From: a virus | DNA: 28,584 nt | Direction: 5' to 3' (one strand) | IMG/VR virus record: IMGVR_UViG_3300049733_000101 | Location: 1 to 28,584 of that record | Shown: piece after piece, positions 6,501-13,431 of the stretch | How the letters are laid out: every line of letters starts with the position of its first letter | Position numbering within the stretch: position 1 is the stretch's first letter | Translations under genes and position numbers: made by a program | Notes under the pieces: model-generated | What the model saw: the letters and a program-made list of their open reading frames with translations, nothing else | What the model was told of the DNA's origin: nothing | Databases searched by the model: none

Positions 6501-8353
6501 CAGATGATGTTCCTGTTGGCTTCGGTCGAGTTCTTGCTAGAAAAGAACGGGAGGCCGGATAGGGTTTCCGACTTGAGCGCCTTGACCTTGAGCTTGCCGT
6601 CTTTGTCCATGAACGGCGGCAGCGAGTAGCAGCCGATCGCGATCCGATGGATCCATTCGGCGTATCCCTGGCGCGTATCAAGAATGCCGTTGAAACTCCA
6701 GCGTGGAACAGAAGAGCCGTCAAACGTGCTCGTGACGGTCGCACTGCAATGAGAAGCGAGATCGATAAAGGATTGCACGTTGAGCCGAGATTCATGATCG
6801 AGGCCGCCGCCGGCACGCTTGGCCGTCATCACGTCCATCAGTACCCATGCCGGATTCGTTGTCGCCTTCCGGGTGAACGTGCTCGGAGCTGCAGTGTAGA
6901 CACGCACAACTCGACCGAACGCAACCTCAAAAGCGCCAGTGATCGACTGACCTTTGACGTCGACGGAAGGATTGTTCTTTGTGTTGATCCGGAAGATGAC
7001 GCGAGCCGTCCCCCAAAAGCCGAGGTTATTCGTCGAGAAGTCGGTAATACCGGTGATGAACACAGATGCCGGTTCCGGCTGATCCTGCGTGCCGTTATAG
7101 GACTCGATGCCGAATCCCGGCCGCGGATCGTGCCGGCTCACGCCATTGACGAAAATCTGCTCGACGCCGCTCACCTTAACATAGGCATCGCCGGGCGTGG
7201 CTTGATCGTCGTTCGTCGTATTGGTCGCGAGGACGCCTTCCGCAACAGCCCACAGCGTTGTCAGGAAATCACCTTCAGGCTTCGCCAGGAGTAGGACCGG
7301 GTCCGCGATCCGGACCTTGCCATAGACGAGCGGCAGGGCGCGCCCGTATGCGCTCTCATTGCCACTAAACACGAGCCGTAGCGGTTTGGCGCGCTCGCCC
7401 GACTTCGAGCGGAAGTTTCCAAACTGCCAACCGACGACGAACGGAAAGCCACCAAAGTAATTTCTCTTCTTGCTTCCGCCGCTATAGGTGTCTGACGTGT
7501 TGTTGCCATACATCCCTCGGCGAGTACAGGCGACCGTGTCGTACTGGCAATTGGCGAAGAGGATGGTGGCTAGGTCTGAGTGCGAGGCTGCCGTTGTGCC
7601 TTGATAGGCCCGCGTAACCGTCAACGTCTGATCACCGTTGCCATCCGGATCGGCTGGGCTATTCGTGATCAGCATCTTCTCCGAATCGATCTTAATCACA
7701 TCGCTTTTCTTGAACTTCGCGCCGGCGCTCACGAGTCCCGCAGTCCATCGGCCGACGATACTCGTCACGGAATTATTGATTCCGCCGTTTAGCGCGGCGA
7801 CGAAGCCGACCGTCGACACACGCTGATACGGACACTCGGCACCCTCGAAGTCTTTGAAGTTCACCCAGGACGCGGTATGTCCGAAAACATGCGTGCAAGG
7901 AATACCGATCGTTCGCTGAGGAATTTGAACGTGAGGATTCGAGACGGCAGGATAGGCTTGCAGTGTGGCGTATTCGGCGGTTAACTCGGAAACGTCATCA
8001 CACCATCCGGACCAGGGGATATAGAAGGAATCAATCCCAGGTAGGTAGGCAAGTACTTCGCACCGCTCGCCAGCGAAGGATTCGGCACGGTCGAGCGTCG
8101 TTATCTGACCGTCGACGTTCGCGAGTGTGATCGTGATAGGACCAGCTTCATCCGGGCCGAACTCGAAGCCGCTAATGCTGCGGATTCGCGCTTCGTAGGT
8201 CTGGGAAGGTGTCCCGTCATTGAAAGTGGGATTGCGTTCGGACCAACGCAGAAAGCTTCCGTCTTTGCGCCGGATTCGAACGCAGTAAACGGGTGCGCCA
8301 AGTGTCGTGCTGTCGAGTTCGGTCTTCTGACCGGCAGTGAGGCCGCGTGGCAT
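3581..8353 (-). CDS. giant tail tip / central fibre protein
   Basis: A 1590-residue structural protein expected to close the tail tip and contact the host. The first ~310 residues resemble the lambda gpL / tip-hub type N-terminal domain, with four cysteines (C153, C174, C269, C276) and the motif RNYFGGFP (297-304). In lambda gpL such cysteines bind an iron-sulfur cluster. Here an approximately 90-residue beta-rich insert (about 180-265, ending in LTVTRAYQGTTAASHSD) splits the cysteine set. The middle (about 320-800) looks like a J-like hub with LEIGDVIEVEDD and similar blocks. Fibronectin-III-like repeats follow (about 810-1130: VTLKWD, FHVYRN, YYYWIKGLS, TYYFRALVRNSFGES). After residue 1352 a trimer-forming hexad region appears (AIISAK, AITETK, AVTTPK, AVTAAK at about 1362-1397), then a glycine/alanine/serine-rich C-terminal fibre. 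It appears to fuse functions that are separate genes in lambda. The start is directly after the upstream TAG. Confidence 0.85.
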   Translation of the reverse strand: MPRGLTAGQKTELDSTTLGAPVYCVRIRRKDGSFLRWSERNPTFNDGTPSQTYEARIRSISGFEFGPDEAGPITITLANVDGQITTLDRAESFAGERCEVLAYLPGIDSFYIPWSGWCDDVSELTAEYATLQAYPAVSNPHVQIPQRTIGIPCTHVFGHTASWVNFKDFEGAECPYQRVSTVGFVAALNGGINNSVTSIVGRWTAGLVSAGAKFKKSDVIKIDSEKMLITNSPADPDGNGDQTLTVTRAYQGTTAASHSDLATILFANCQYDTVACTRRGMYGNNTSDTYSGGSKKRNYFGGFPFVVGWQFGNFRSKSGERAKPLRLVFSGNESAYGRALPLVYGKVRIADPVLLLAKPEGDFLTTLWAVAEGVLATNTTNDDQATPGDAYVKVSGVEQIFVNGVSRHDPRPGFGIESYNGTQDQPEPASVFITGITDFSTNNLGFWGTARVIFRINTKNNPSVDVKGQSITGAFEVAFGRVVRVYTAAPSTFTRKATTNPAWVLMDVMTAKRAGGGLDHESRLNVQSFIDLASHCSATVTSTFDGSSVPRWSFNGILDTRQGYAEWIHRIAIGCYSLPPFMDKDGKLKVKALKSETLSGLPFFSSKNSTEANRNIIWNGNQSSLVKQRRSIAEIPNEIRVNYVDISDYAKVSLTVADREAQTDLGTKLGDNSRRAITKVVDLPGTSSLDEAARLATLLLRAGEFGQGGLSNNLKVTFKAFYRAVEDLEIGDVIEVEDDLLSAANGEQYFRVTYISHELLQVDDGGFVFAKEVEAVLHSNGIYDDTALTVSKYDRIDAPYPPDAEVPAVTGFSVAESGIFDANNKPSTRLTFTWTDPNPKDNFKSVALHVTNDDGGGSPVEGAWQYIGDLYNSGEIIDNYPVTGTIQHFCAVSRALSGHAMDVGTKLANGNFKYPRFSVLVDGMTDTLAAPGNPQIFLGSQLVTLKWDAYTGTNLKLFKAFHVYRNTVNDLGTATKIATLDGTLFIDASVDPSTTYYYWIKGLSILNVEGTATSALTATSSSSAGADTDVPTAPTIGTFLNYSSLNTNEYEWVVGIDKPGGAVNWSGVYLARLQVALDAGFTTPFDREFSITEKVTTRFRVNSPDTYYFRALVRNSFGESAWSSTLVRTTAIADAAQDTDLVAAPTVTMYIDTDTGKTYLSGTQFELEFSVPSQQAQSYWGYTIMVHSASTLPTATTDETGTGGAINAGENKLTDSGKAWTTNQWAGKDLVVFSTKRGGSPTWDYEGVIYIAPIISNTATEITFELPFNRITHTLTGCKYYIVTPGNHFYDKINLHAVITNEGITALSEQRSAKRKVTIEAGAPQMYAWVALNNLWGHGKVTGSPPNKTFLGYKSSQIRDSAIISAKVDTNAITETKISSSAVTTPKLNANAVTAAKADLTDIFAQTITASGTITGATLQTATSGGRVALDSTNGLRAFDTGGTLQTQIAISGSNAGKIFTTAVQAQGTLLGLGDSTLNVSLVLGSSAAQFAIGGTNRLLVNASGVQAQNAINFIVNNGNGLANASANASIALPSGAAELYGSSGIGLQADGADSGVNTGVLIQGDGSLRRVAFDNSDFGTGAKRYLYLV

Positions 8354-8752
8354 CTAGAATTTCTTGATGGTGAAGGAAGGCTTTTGATAATAGCCGTCGA
8401 TGTCGTCCCACCGGTAGCCGTGTCGCATATACCAGCCGGTCTCCGTCATTACGGCGTAGAAGTCCGGGTTGCCGCGCCACCACTCACCACGATCCGGAAT
8501 CGGCAGCGGATGCTCGAATAATTCGGCACCTTCTTCATTCGGTGCGCAGGGTTGCCAAAAATGTCCAGTGAAGCGATACCAACGCACATAGAGCCGCGCA
8601 TTGCCATCGACCTTGACCGGCGGCTTCCCGAAATATGCCGTCTCGGCGCGCTCGACGAACCGAAAGAACGTCCAGTCGCGATGTGTCTCGTTCAGGATCG
8701 GCGGCCGGAACTCCGGCGGAATATAGCTGGCACGGATCAATCGGTGGCTCAC
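8354..8752 (-). CDS. hypothetical tail protein upstream of the tail tip
   Basis: A 132-residue protein beginning at GTG (8752), which overlaps the upstream stop as GTGA. It is unusually rich in aromatic residues (many W, Y and F: WTFFRFVER, RWYRFTGHFW, EWWRGNPDFYAV, MTETGWYMRHGYRW), with no signal peptide and no membrane helix. It lies between the gpM-like protein and the tail-tip gene, the slot where lambda has gpL and gpK. It shows no NlpC/P60 or Mov34 motif of gpK. A minor tail role is inferred from position only. Confidence 0.65.
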   Translation of the reverse strand: MSHRLIRASYIPPEFRPPILNETHRDWTFFRFVERAETAYFGKPPVKVDGNARLYVRWYRFTGHFWQPCAPNEEGAELFEHPLPIPDRGEWWRGNPDFYAVMTETGWYMRHGYRWDDIDGYYQKPSFTIKKF

Positions 8753-9177
8753 GAACGGACCTCGATCAGTCGAAGCGAAACTGAATGTAGTTTATTAAAC
8801 ACACGCCTGTACCGAACGGTGCCAGCTTCGATTCTGACGAGATAGCGGCCGGTCGTATCAGCTCCGGTCAAATCCGGTGTGCTGCGCTCCGCGCTGTTAT
8901 AGAAATAGAAGGAAGCAATCCAGTGCGCATCAATGAAGGCCTTCAGCTTGTTGAACTCCTGATTAGCGTCAGCGTTGGCCATTTTTACTATGTCGTAAGC
9001 AATATTGAATGCGCAGAGGCCGACATGCGACGTGACGCCGCCCATCAAATCCGCGTGGGTGAAGGCCTGGCTTTTTTGGGCGCGCTGTTCATAACCGTCA
9101 CCGAAAGATGCGACAACGACGGAAATTAGAGGATCTATTTCTTGCGCGGTAGGATGGATCGGCCAAACGTCAGGCAT
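8749..9177 (-). CDS. minor tail protein, lambda gpM-like
   Basis: A 142-residue protein with the hallmark block SFGDGYEQRAQKS (about residues 24-36), characteristic of the phage minor tail protein family that includes lambda gpM. The rest is beta-rich with a helix near NADANQEFNKLKAFIDAHW. In lambda, gpM joins the tail-tip complex beneath the tape measure, and the gene order here (tape measure, this gene, tip) fits. The ATG at 9177 is chosen because the 5' extension to 9240 runs through a strong hairpin and encodes an unlikely N-terminus. The Shine-Dalgarno is weak. Its stop overlaps the next start as GTGA. Confidence 0.8.
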   Translation of the reverse strand: MPDVWPIHPTAQEIDPLISVVVASFGDGYEQRAQKSQAFTHADLMGGVTSHVGLCAFNIAYDIVKMANADANQEFNKLKAFIDAHWIASFYFYNSAERSTPDLTGADTTGRYLVRIEAGTVRYRRVFNKLHSVSLRLIEVRS

Positions 9178-9199
9178 GTGCTGTCGTGGTAAAATAAGC

Positions 9200-9231
9200 G
9201 AGCCGCCAAGGTCTGAACACCAAGGCGGCTC
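9200..9231 (-). terminator. hairpin between truncated HNH gene and gpM-like gene, terminator-like on the minus strand
   Basis: GAGCCGCC (9200-9207) and GGCGGCTC (9224-9231) are perfect inverted repeats. After two A-A mismatches the stem resumes (GGT/ACC), leaving a 6-base loop. On the minus strand the stem is followed by GCTTATTTTACC, a weak T-rich tract, so it may reduce read-through from the tape measure into the gpM-like gene. On the plus strand it would sit in the leader of the truncated HNH-type gene. Efficiency is uncertain. Confidence 0.4.
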
Positions 9232-9263
9232 TAACCACAACCTGTCTGTTGAGGAGACAAATT

Positions 9264-9584
9264 ATGGCTGACTCCAAAGCTATCAAACGCGCCCACAACT
9301 TCAAAGACCGGGCCGGCCAAAAGTTCGGGAGACTTACCGCTATCTCCTTTGTCAAGACCGGCCCTAAGACTGTTGCATGGCATTGCCAATGTGAATGCGG
9401 CAACATGGTTTTAATCACTGTCAGTAACATCAGAAAAACATTTAGCTGCGGCTGCTACCACCGAGAGCGCGTCCTGGAACACCACACGACTCACGCAATG
9501 ACAAAAACTCCTGAATATCGGGCGTGGCAGAACGCAAAGAAGCGATGCTTTGATGAGAACAATAATCGCTACTACGCAGCCTAG
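9264..9584 (+). CDS. HNH/AP2-type DNA-binding protein, C-terminally truncated
   Basis: A 106-residue plus-strand protein with GAGGAG upstream of the ATG at 9264. It contains the N-terminal module of a common phage HNH/AP2 endonuclease-like family: DRAGQKFGRLTAIS (15-28), a Cys-rich zinc ribbon (WHCQCECGNMV with C41, C43, C45; FSCGC with C62, C64), and the linker KTPEYRAWQNAKKRCFDENN (81-100). In full-length members the text goes on with a YGGRGI..VC.RW block and the nuclease or AP2 region. Here it stops after NRYYAA, so the catalytic part is missing. Its stop shares CTAG with the tape-measure stop (9581-9584). It is therefore probably a decayed homing-type element, or a domesticated DNA-binding remnant, sitting inside the tail operon. 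Confidence 0.7.
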   Translation: MADSKAIKRAHNFKDRAGQKFGRLTAISFVKTGPKTVAWHCQCECGNMVLITVSNIRKTFSCGCYHRERVLEHHTTHAMTKTPEYRAWQNAKKRCFDENNNRYYAA

Positions 9585-11269
9585 AGATCGTCGTCCATCA
9601 TTGTTGCCGCAACGTTCCGCCGGAATTGATTCGACGAGTTGAGGGCGCCCGGAAGTCCCTCCGCGACAACATAACTTGCCGGCTTTGCAGAGAATCGATC
9701 AACAGCGCGACTGAACTTGTCCGCAGCCTCAGCCATCGTGGTGAAAAAGAAAATAGACCGGCTTTGCTCAATCGCGTTCGGGTCCTGCGTGAATGGTGCT
9801 TCCGGCCTCTTGCGGCCGAATAGCCACTTACCCAGGAGAAACGCTCCTGCAGCGATTCCGCCGATTACCGGAATTGTTGCTGCCCCAAGACCGAGCAGGC
9901 CTGCGCCGCCACCAAAGCCGAGCGAGGCACCGATACCGCCGCCGAAGGCTGGAGCCGCTAGCGCTGGCGTGACCGGATTGATCAGCGTCGCGCTGCCAAT
10001 CGTCGCAATCGACGCACCGGCGCCGCCACTGAATAACCCCGCTAGCCCGGTCCCGATACCAAGCGACGAGCCGAGATTACCGGCAAAACCGGCCAAGCCT
10101 CCACCACTCCCCCGTGCGCCTGTAAACAAGCCCGTAGCGAAATTCTGAAAGAGCGTCCGGCCAGCGGCGTTGAGGAGACTCAACGCGGACAGCCCGCGCG
10201 AAGTGAAGGCGTCCCAGGCCTCGCCGGCGCCCTGCCGGAAGTCTCGAAAGAACTCTTCGTTTTTCTTTCGCAGTTCTTCAGCGTTGCGGATGATCGCTTG
10301 AGCCGCACGATCGGCCGCCTGCTCGCCGGCCCGGACATCGTCACCGCCGCCCGCTGTTCGATTGCGGAAGTCGGAGAGTTGCTGCTCCCAATAAGTGAGA
10401 TTTTTAAGCTGCTCTTCGGCATGCTTGCCGCGCTCTTCTAGGGTATCAATATAATCACGTGAAGCACGCGCGAGCGCATCATTACCGGTACGGACAGCCT
10501 CAAGTAATTCGGCCTGATTCCGCCGGATGATATCCGTGATCGTCTTACTCGCTTTCTCGACTTCCTGAGCACGATCCTTGATGGACTTTTGCGTTTCCTC
10601 TGCTCCGAGCAATTGAAGTTGACGATTCAGCGCACGGACTTCTTCGGCGGCCTTATTCGCGGCTTCCTGAAAGGCTTCGGCTTCTGCAATGATTTCCTTG
10701 CCGCTCCGTCCTCCAAAGAGGACGCCCTTCTCGCGAACTTGCTGCTCCAGGGCTGAGAATTCGTTACGACGGCTGACCGCCAGACGCTGATTTTCCTCTG
10801 CGCGCCGCTGGGCGTCGGCAAGCTGAACCTGCAAGCCGGCGCGACTGCCGCCTTGAATCTCAGCCAGCTTGGCTTGAAATTTAGTCAGATCCTCGACGGC
10901 CTTGCGATTGTTCTCCAGAAAGTTCGCATAGGCCTTCTGTGAGGCTTCATCCCATCCGGTGACCTTCTCTTTTAATTTGTCGAAGAGTGCTGGTAATTGC
11001 CCAAGCGCTGCGATAAATCCAAAGATCGCGACCCCGCTGAACGCCGTAGCCAAAGCTGGGCCAACGAGTCGAGACTGCGCAATGATCTTGGTCAGTTCTC
11101 GCGGAAGATGAATACCAAGCGTGTCTTTCAGTATGTCGGCCGAGTCCTTTGCCTGACCCATCGAGGCTTTCGTAACGCGGCCGAGCTCGATGACGTCGCG
11201 CTTCGCCTGGTCGGTCAGCTTCGAGTACTGATCGCGGCTTCGAATGAGGATTTCGGCAACGGTTGGCAT
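9581..11269 (-). CDS. tail tape measure protein
   Basis: A 562-residue protein directly after the G/GT chaperone region, the standard slot for the tape measure. It has a helical N-terminus (1-60), a short hydrophobic segment (about 73-95, PALATAFSGVAIFGFIAALGQ), a very long charged coiled coil (about 100-370), and a glycine/alanine-rich hydrophobic region (about 385-485, including PVIGGIAAGAFLLGKWLFG). That is the usual mix of a rod that sets tail length plus segments that may enter the host membrane. With the often-used 0.15 nm per residue it would suggest a tail of roughly 85 nm, a short siphovirus tail. The ATG at 11269 follows immediately after the stop of the frameshifted GT product. No peptidase or lysozyme domain is visible. 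Confidence 0.85.
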   Translation of the reverse strand: MPTVAEILIRSRDQYSKLTDQAKRDVIELGRVTKASMGQAKDSADILKDTLGIHLPRELTKIIAQSRLVGPALATAFSGVAIFGFIAALGQLPALFDKLKEKVTGWDEASQKAYANFLENNRKAVEDLTKFQAKLAEIQGGSRAGLQVQLADAQRRAEENQRLAVSRRNEFSALEQQVREKGVLFGGRSGKEIIAEAEAFQEAANKAAEEVRALNRQLQLLGAEETQKSIKDRAQEVEKASKTITDIIRRNQAELLEAVRTGNDALARASRDYIDTLEERGKHAEEQLKNLTYWEQQLSDFRNRTAGGGDDVRAGEQAADRAAQAIIRNAEELRKKNEEFFRDFRQGAGEAWDAFTSRGLSALSLLNAAGRTLFQNFATGLFTGARGSGGGLAGFAGNLGSSLGIGTGLAGLFSGGAGASIATIGSATLINPVTPALAAPAFGGGIGASLGFGGGAGLLGLGAATIPVIGGIAAGAFLLGKWLFGRKRPEAPFTQDPNAIEQSRSIFFFTTMAEAADKFSRAVDRFSAKPASYVVAEGLPGALNSSNQFRRNVAATMMDDDL

Positions 11270-11874
11270 TTATTCAGCCATCAGTAAAAGAATTTCACTG
11301 AGTAGGTACGGCGTCGGATCGGCCTTCATGTGCGCGGCCGCGTCAAGGACACGTCGTATCCGTTCATCGCGTTCTTCCCTGGCAATACGCAACACGTGAA
11401 AATTCAGGCTACGGTCGAAGGGTCCGAGGCTGAGGAGTTCGTGCGGGAGTCTGCCGAACTCTCTGGCGATAGCGTAGGCTTCCCGGACCCATTCCCGTTT
11501 TTTATTAGATCCTTCAGTTTCCGACTGCTCTCATCGTCCAGTCCGGAAAATTTCAGGATCTCATCCGAGAGGAAGCCTTGATCTGGCGCGATCCAGTTTG
11601 CATTGATTTTTCCGTCTGGCGTCGCCGCTTCATCGCCGAAAAAGACATCAGCCCCTTTTTCCAGGCTGTATTGAACTGCATCGATGATCCGGGTTAAAAA
11701 TCGCGGTTCAACGAATTCCGTCGCGTCGTCCGCTGGGAGCAGCGTGCTCACTTGATGGCGGTTGAAATCGACCTGATCAATTCTACGGATAAGATATTCG
11801 TTGCCAGTAATCGGACTGGTAACGATCTTCCTCGATGCCGACCGGATTTGGTCTATTGGAGTTGGAGTTGTCAT
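11270..11874 (-). CDS. tail assembly chaperone GT, -1 frameshift product
   Basis: If ribosomes slip -1 at AAAAAAC (11497-11503), the first 126 residues of the G-like protein are joined to 75 more, for 201 residues in all. The extension (REWVREAYAIAREFGRLPHE, then about 55 more, ending LLSEILLLMAE) is a well-formed charged helical protein, has no start codon of its own, and ends in TAA at 11270-11272 directly before the tape-measure ATG. This is the classic layout of gpG/gpGT-type chaperones, where the T domain bridges tape measure and tube subunits. The slippery heptamer fits X XXY YYZ in the correct frame. Confidence 0.82.
11404..11874 (-). CDS. tail assembly chaperone G (unshifted form)
   Basis: A 156-residue product of normal decoding. 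Residues 1-125 look like a folded, moderately charged domain (MTTPTPIDQIRSASRKIVTS..., ending LDDESSRKLKDLIKN). After the slippery site the last 30 residues turn into low-complexity G/S/T/P text (NGNGSGKPTLSPESSADSRT), as expected when a reading frame past the shift point is not under selection for folding. It is the abundant G form that coats the tape measure during tail assembly. Its start overlaps the upstream stop as ATGA (11871-11874). Confidence 0.8.
   Translation of the reverse strand: MTTPTPIDQIRSASRKIVTSPITGNEYLIRRIDQVDFNRHQVSTLLPADDATEFVEPRFLTRIIDAVQYSLEKGADVFFGDEAATPDGKINANWIAPDQGFLSDEILKFSGLDDESSRKLKDLIKNGNGSGKPTLSPESSADSRTNSSASDPSTVA
11497..11503 (-). other. programmed -1 ribosomal frameshift site AAAAAAC
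   Basis: Read on the minus strand in frame as ATA AAA AAC GGG. The heptamer A AAA AAC matches the X XXY YYZ rule and lies between tube and tape-measure genes, where tailed phages carry this device. Downstream the -1 frame is open for 75 codons. Confidence 0.82.
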
Positions 11875-12299
11875 GCATATCCTTTGGACTTCATATGACG
11901 TTCGAAACTCTGCACGAAGGCGCGTTCCATTGTCGGTCGCAAGGCGCGGCCGACGAGTTCGAACATCTTCCGTGCCGGTTGATGCCTGGTGCCGGTCTCG
12001 CCGAATCGTGCGATATGCGCACGGTCGCCGCGCACCTTGATGGAACCGTTCACTAGGCCGCTATGCCGCTCGACCCAGAACTTCGCTTTGATCTGGGCGC
12101 GCGTTCGGCCGGTTCGCGTGCCCAGCATCCCGACCGGTGCCTTTGGTCCTTGAAACGACAGCGCACCGCGCATCGCTGGAATGGTAATGGTTCGAGCAAC
12201 GTCTCGAGCGGCGGCCAGTTCAGCCGCGCGGATATCTCTGGTCAGTTGATTCAAATTGCCCGCTTGGCTGAAATCGATTTTCCATTCGATCTCGATCAT
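11871..12299 (-). CDS. HK97 gp10-like neck/tail component
   Basis: A 142-residue basic protein resembling the HK97 gp10 family of head-tail joining proteins: an N-terminal strand and helix (IEWKIDFSQ, then NLNQLTRDIRAAELAAARDV), a central strand-rich part with RTGRTRAQIKAKFWVE, GSIKVRGDRAHIARFGETGT (about 84-103, the family's typical iR.G...Ia.f.E.GT block), and a C-terminal helix (LRPTMERAFVQSFERHMKSK). Such proteins seal the neck or tail entrance. Placement after the tail tube rather than before the tail terminator is less usual. Its stop overlaps the chaperone start (ATGA). Confidence 0.7.
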   Translation of the reverse strand: MIEIEWKIDFSQAGNLNQLTRDIRAAELAAARDVARTITIPAMRGALSFQGPKAPVGMLGTRTGRTRAQIKAKFWVERHSGLVNGSIKVRGDRAHIARFGETGTRHQPARKMFELVGRALRPTMERAFVQSFERHMKSKGYA

Positions 12300-12303
12300 G
12301 TTT

Positions 12304-13260
12304 CTAGATCACCGTGGTGATGCGATTCTTTATGGTCGCGCTCATTTCGTTCGCCAGGCCGACCGCCGTTTCATAGGCCCGGAACGGCAGGCGCAGCGGC
12401 AACACGCCGGGACTGCCGGCCGTCGGAGTTTGGCCGCTGAAGCGCACCCGAGGAAAGCTAAAGGCGAGCGAGAAGTTCTGGCCGCTTTCGATAAGGGCAC
12501 CAGTCCAAGTGGCCGTAATCGCGGCGTCGGTAGCGTTCTTGAACTTGTTGTATTGCGTGGTCGAATCGTAGTCGAGTTCAATCACGCCTTCCACCAAGCG
12601 GACGGCGGTGCGCTCCGGCTCTTTGATGTCGCGCCCGGCAGCATCGGGCCGGTCTTCTCCTGAGAGTTGATTATCGAGGGAGAAATCGAAGGAGTTGATC
12701 CCGACCGTGACCGCGTCGATCTGCACGACGAGCTGCGCGCTACCGATCGGCAGAAGGGCCGGATACGTAGGCGTGCTTGCAGACACTAAGGTTTCAATAC
12801 GGCCGATATACTCGAAGTCGCATTGCAGGAGAGAATTCGCGCGAATCGAAAAGCCACCCCTGCGAATTTTCATGTCCGAATAGAGGTGGGATTGCAAGCC
12901 GCCCTTGTTGATCTCGACCGATGCTCCAGGACTCGGCAAATCGTCGGTGAGCGCGAAGGTATGCAGACGCGCATTCGTCGCGCCGCCCGGCGTGGTGATG
13001 GTGTCCTGGCCGAAAAGATCTTTGAAGAAATACTCGAGGCCTTCATAGTTGCCATCGACGGCGAGCGCTCCGTTCGAGAATCGCAGGCCCTGTTCGACGA
13101 CCTGCTGCGACGGTGCCAGGCGCGCGGAATTGATCACCCGGTTGACTTCCTCGATTGATTCCGAGTTGAAGCGCGAGAAGACGGTGCGCGCGACGACCGT
13201 GCCGAGCGTGCTCTGCCGGCCGGCGCCAAAGAATGATTTATATCCCTTTGCATTCGGCAT
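12304..13260 (-). CDS. major tail tube protein
   Basis: A 318-residue beta-rich protein with the tube-family opening (KGYKSFFGAGRQSTLGT, about 5-21), followed by SRFNSESIEEVNR and a series of strands, and two later domain segments (SAQLVVQIDAVTVGINSFDF; ERTAVRLVEGVIELDYDSTT). Length and text match the phage tail tube proteins of siphoviruses, which stack as hexamers to form the tail tube. GAGGA lies about 8 bases before the ATG. Position upstream of the chaperones and tape measure agrees. No sheath gene is found, which supports a non-contractile tail. Confidence 0.8.
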   Translation of the reverse strand: MPNAKGYKSFFGAGRQSTLGTVVARTVFSRFNSESIEEVNRVINSARLAPSQQVVEQGLRFSNGALAVDGNYEGLEYFFKDLFGQDTITTPGGATNARLHTFALTDDLPSPGASVEINKGGLQSHLYSDMKIRRGGFSIRANSLLQCDFEYIGRIETLVSASTPTYPALLPIGSAQLVVQIDAVTVGINSFDFSLDNQLSGEDRPDAAGRDIKEPERTAVRLVEGVIELDYDSTTQYNKFKNATDAAITATWTGALIESGQNFSLAFSFPRVRFSGQTPTAGSPGVLPLRLPFRAYETAVGLANEMSATIKNRITTVI

Positions 13261-13264
13261 GGAT

Positions 13265-13424
13265 TCAGTCCTCTACTTTCTCGAATTCTTCCGGGCGCTC
13301 CCTGAGAAATGCTTCCGCCATCGCCCGCGGTAGCGCGACCGGCTTACCGCGCAAGATGCGGATTCCGTTTTCCGTTATCAACTCTGGAAAGCCGCCACTA
13401 TAAACAACCGTGATTGTGTCCATG
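13265..13424 (-). pseudogene. small gene between tail terminator and tail tube, split by one base
   Basis: ATG at 13424 (AAGGAGA just upstream) reads MDTITVVYSGGFPE and then stops after 26 codons. One frame over, from the same point, the text continues sensibly (LITENGIRILRGKPVALPRA, then MAEAFLRERPEEFEKVED) to a TGA at 13265-13267, four bases before the tube start. Removing one T from the TTT at 13380-13382 joins both parts into one 52-residue protein whose second half (G-x-R-I-L-R-G-K-P-V) looks like small tail-region proteins of other phages. It may be a real frameshift mutation, an assembly error, or recoding; no canonical slippery site is present. Confidence 0.55.
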
Positions 13425-13431
13425 ACTCTCC

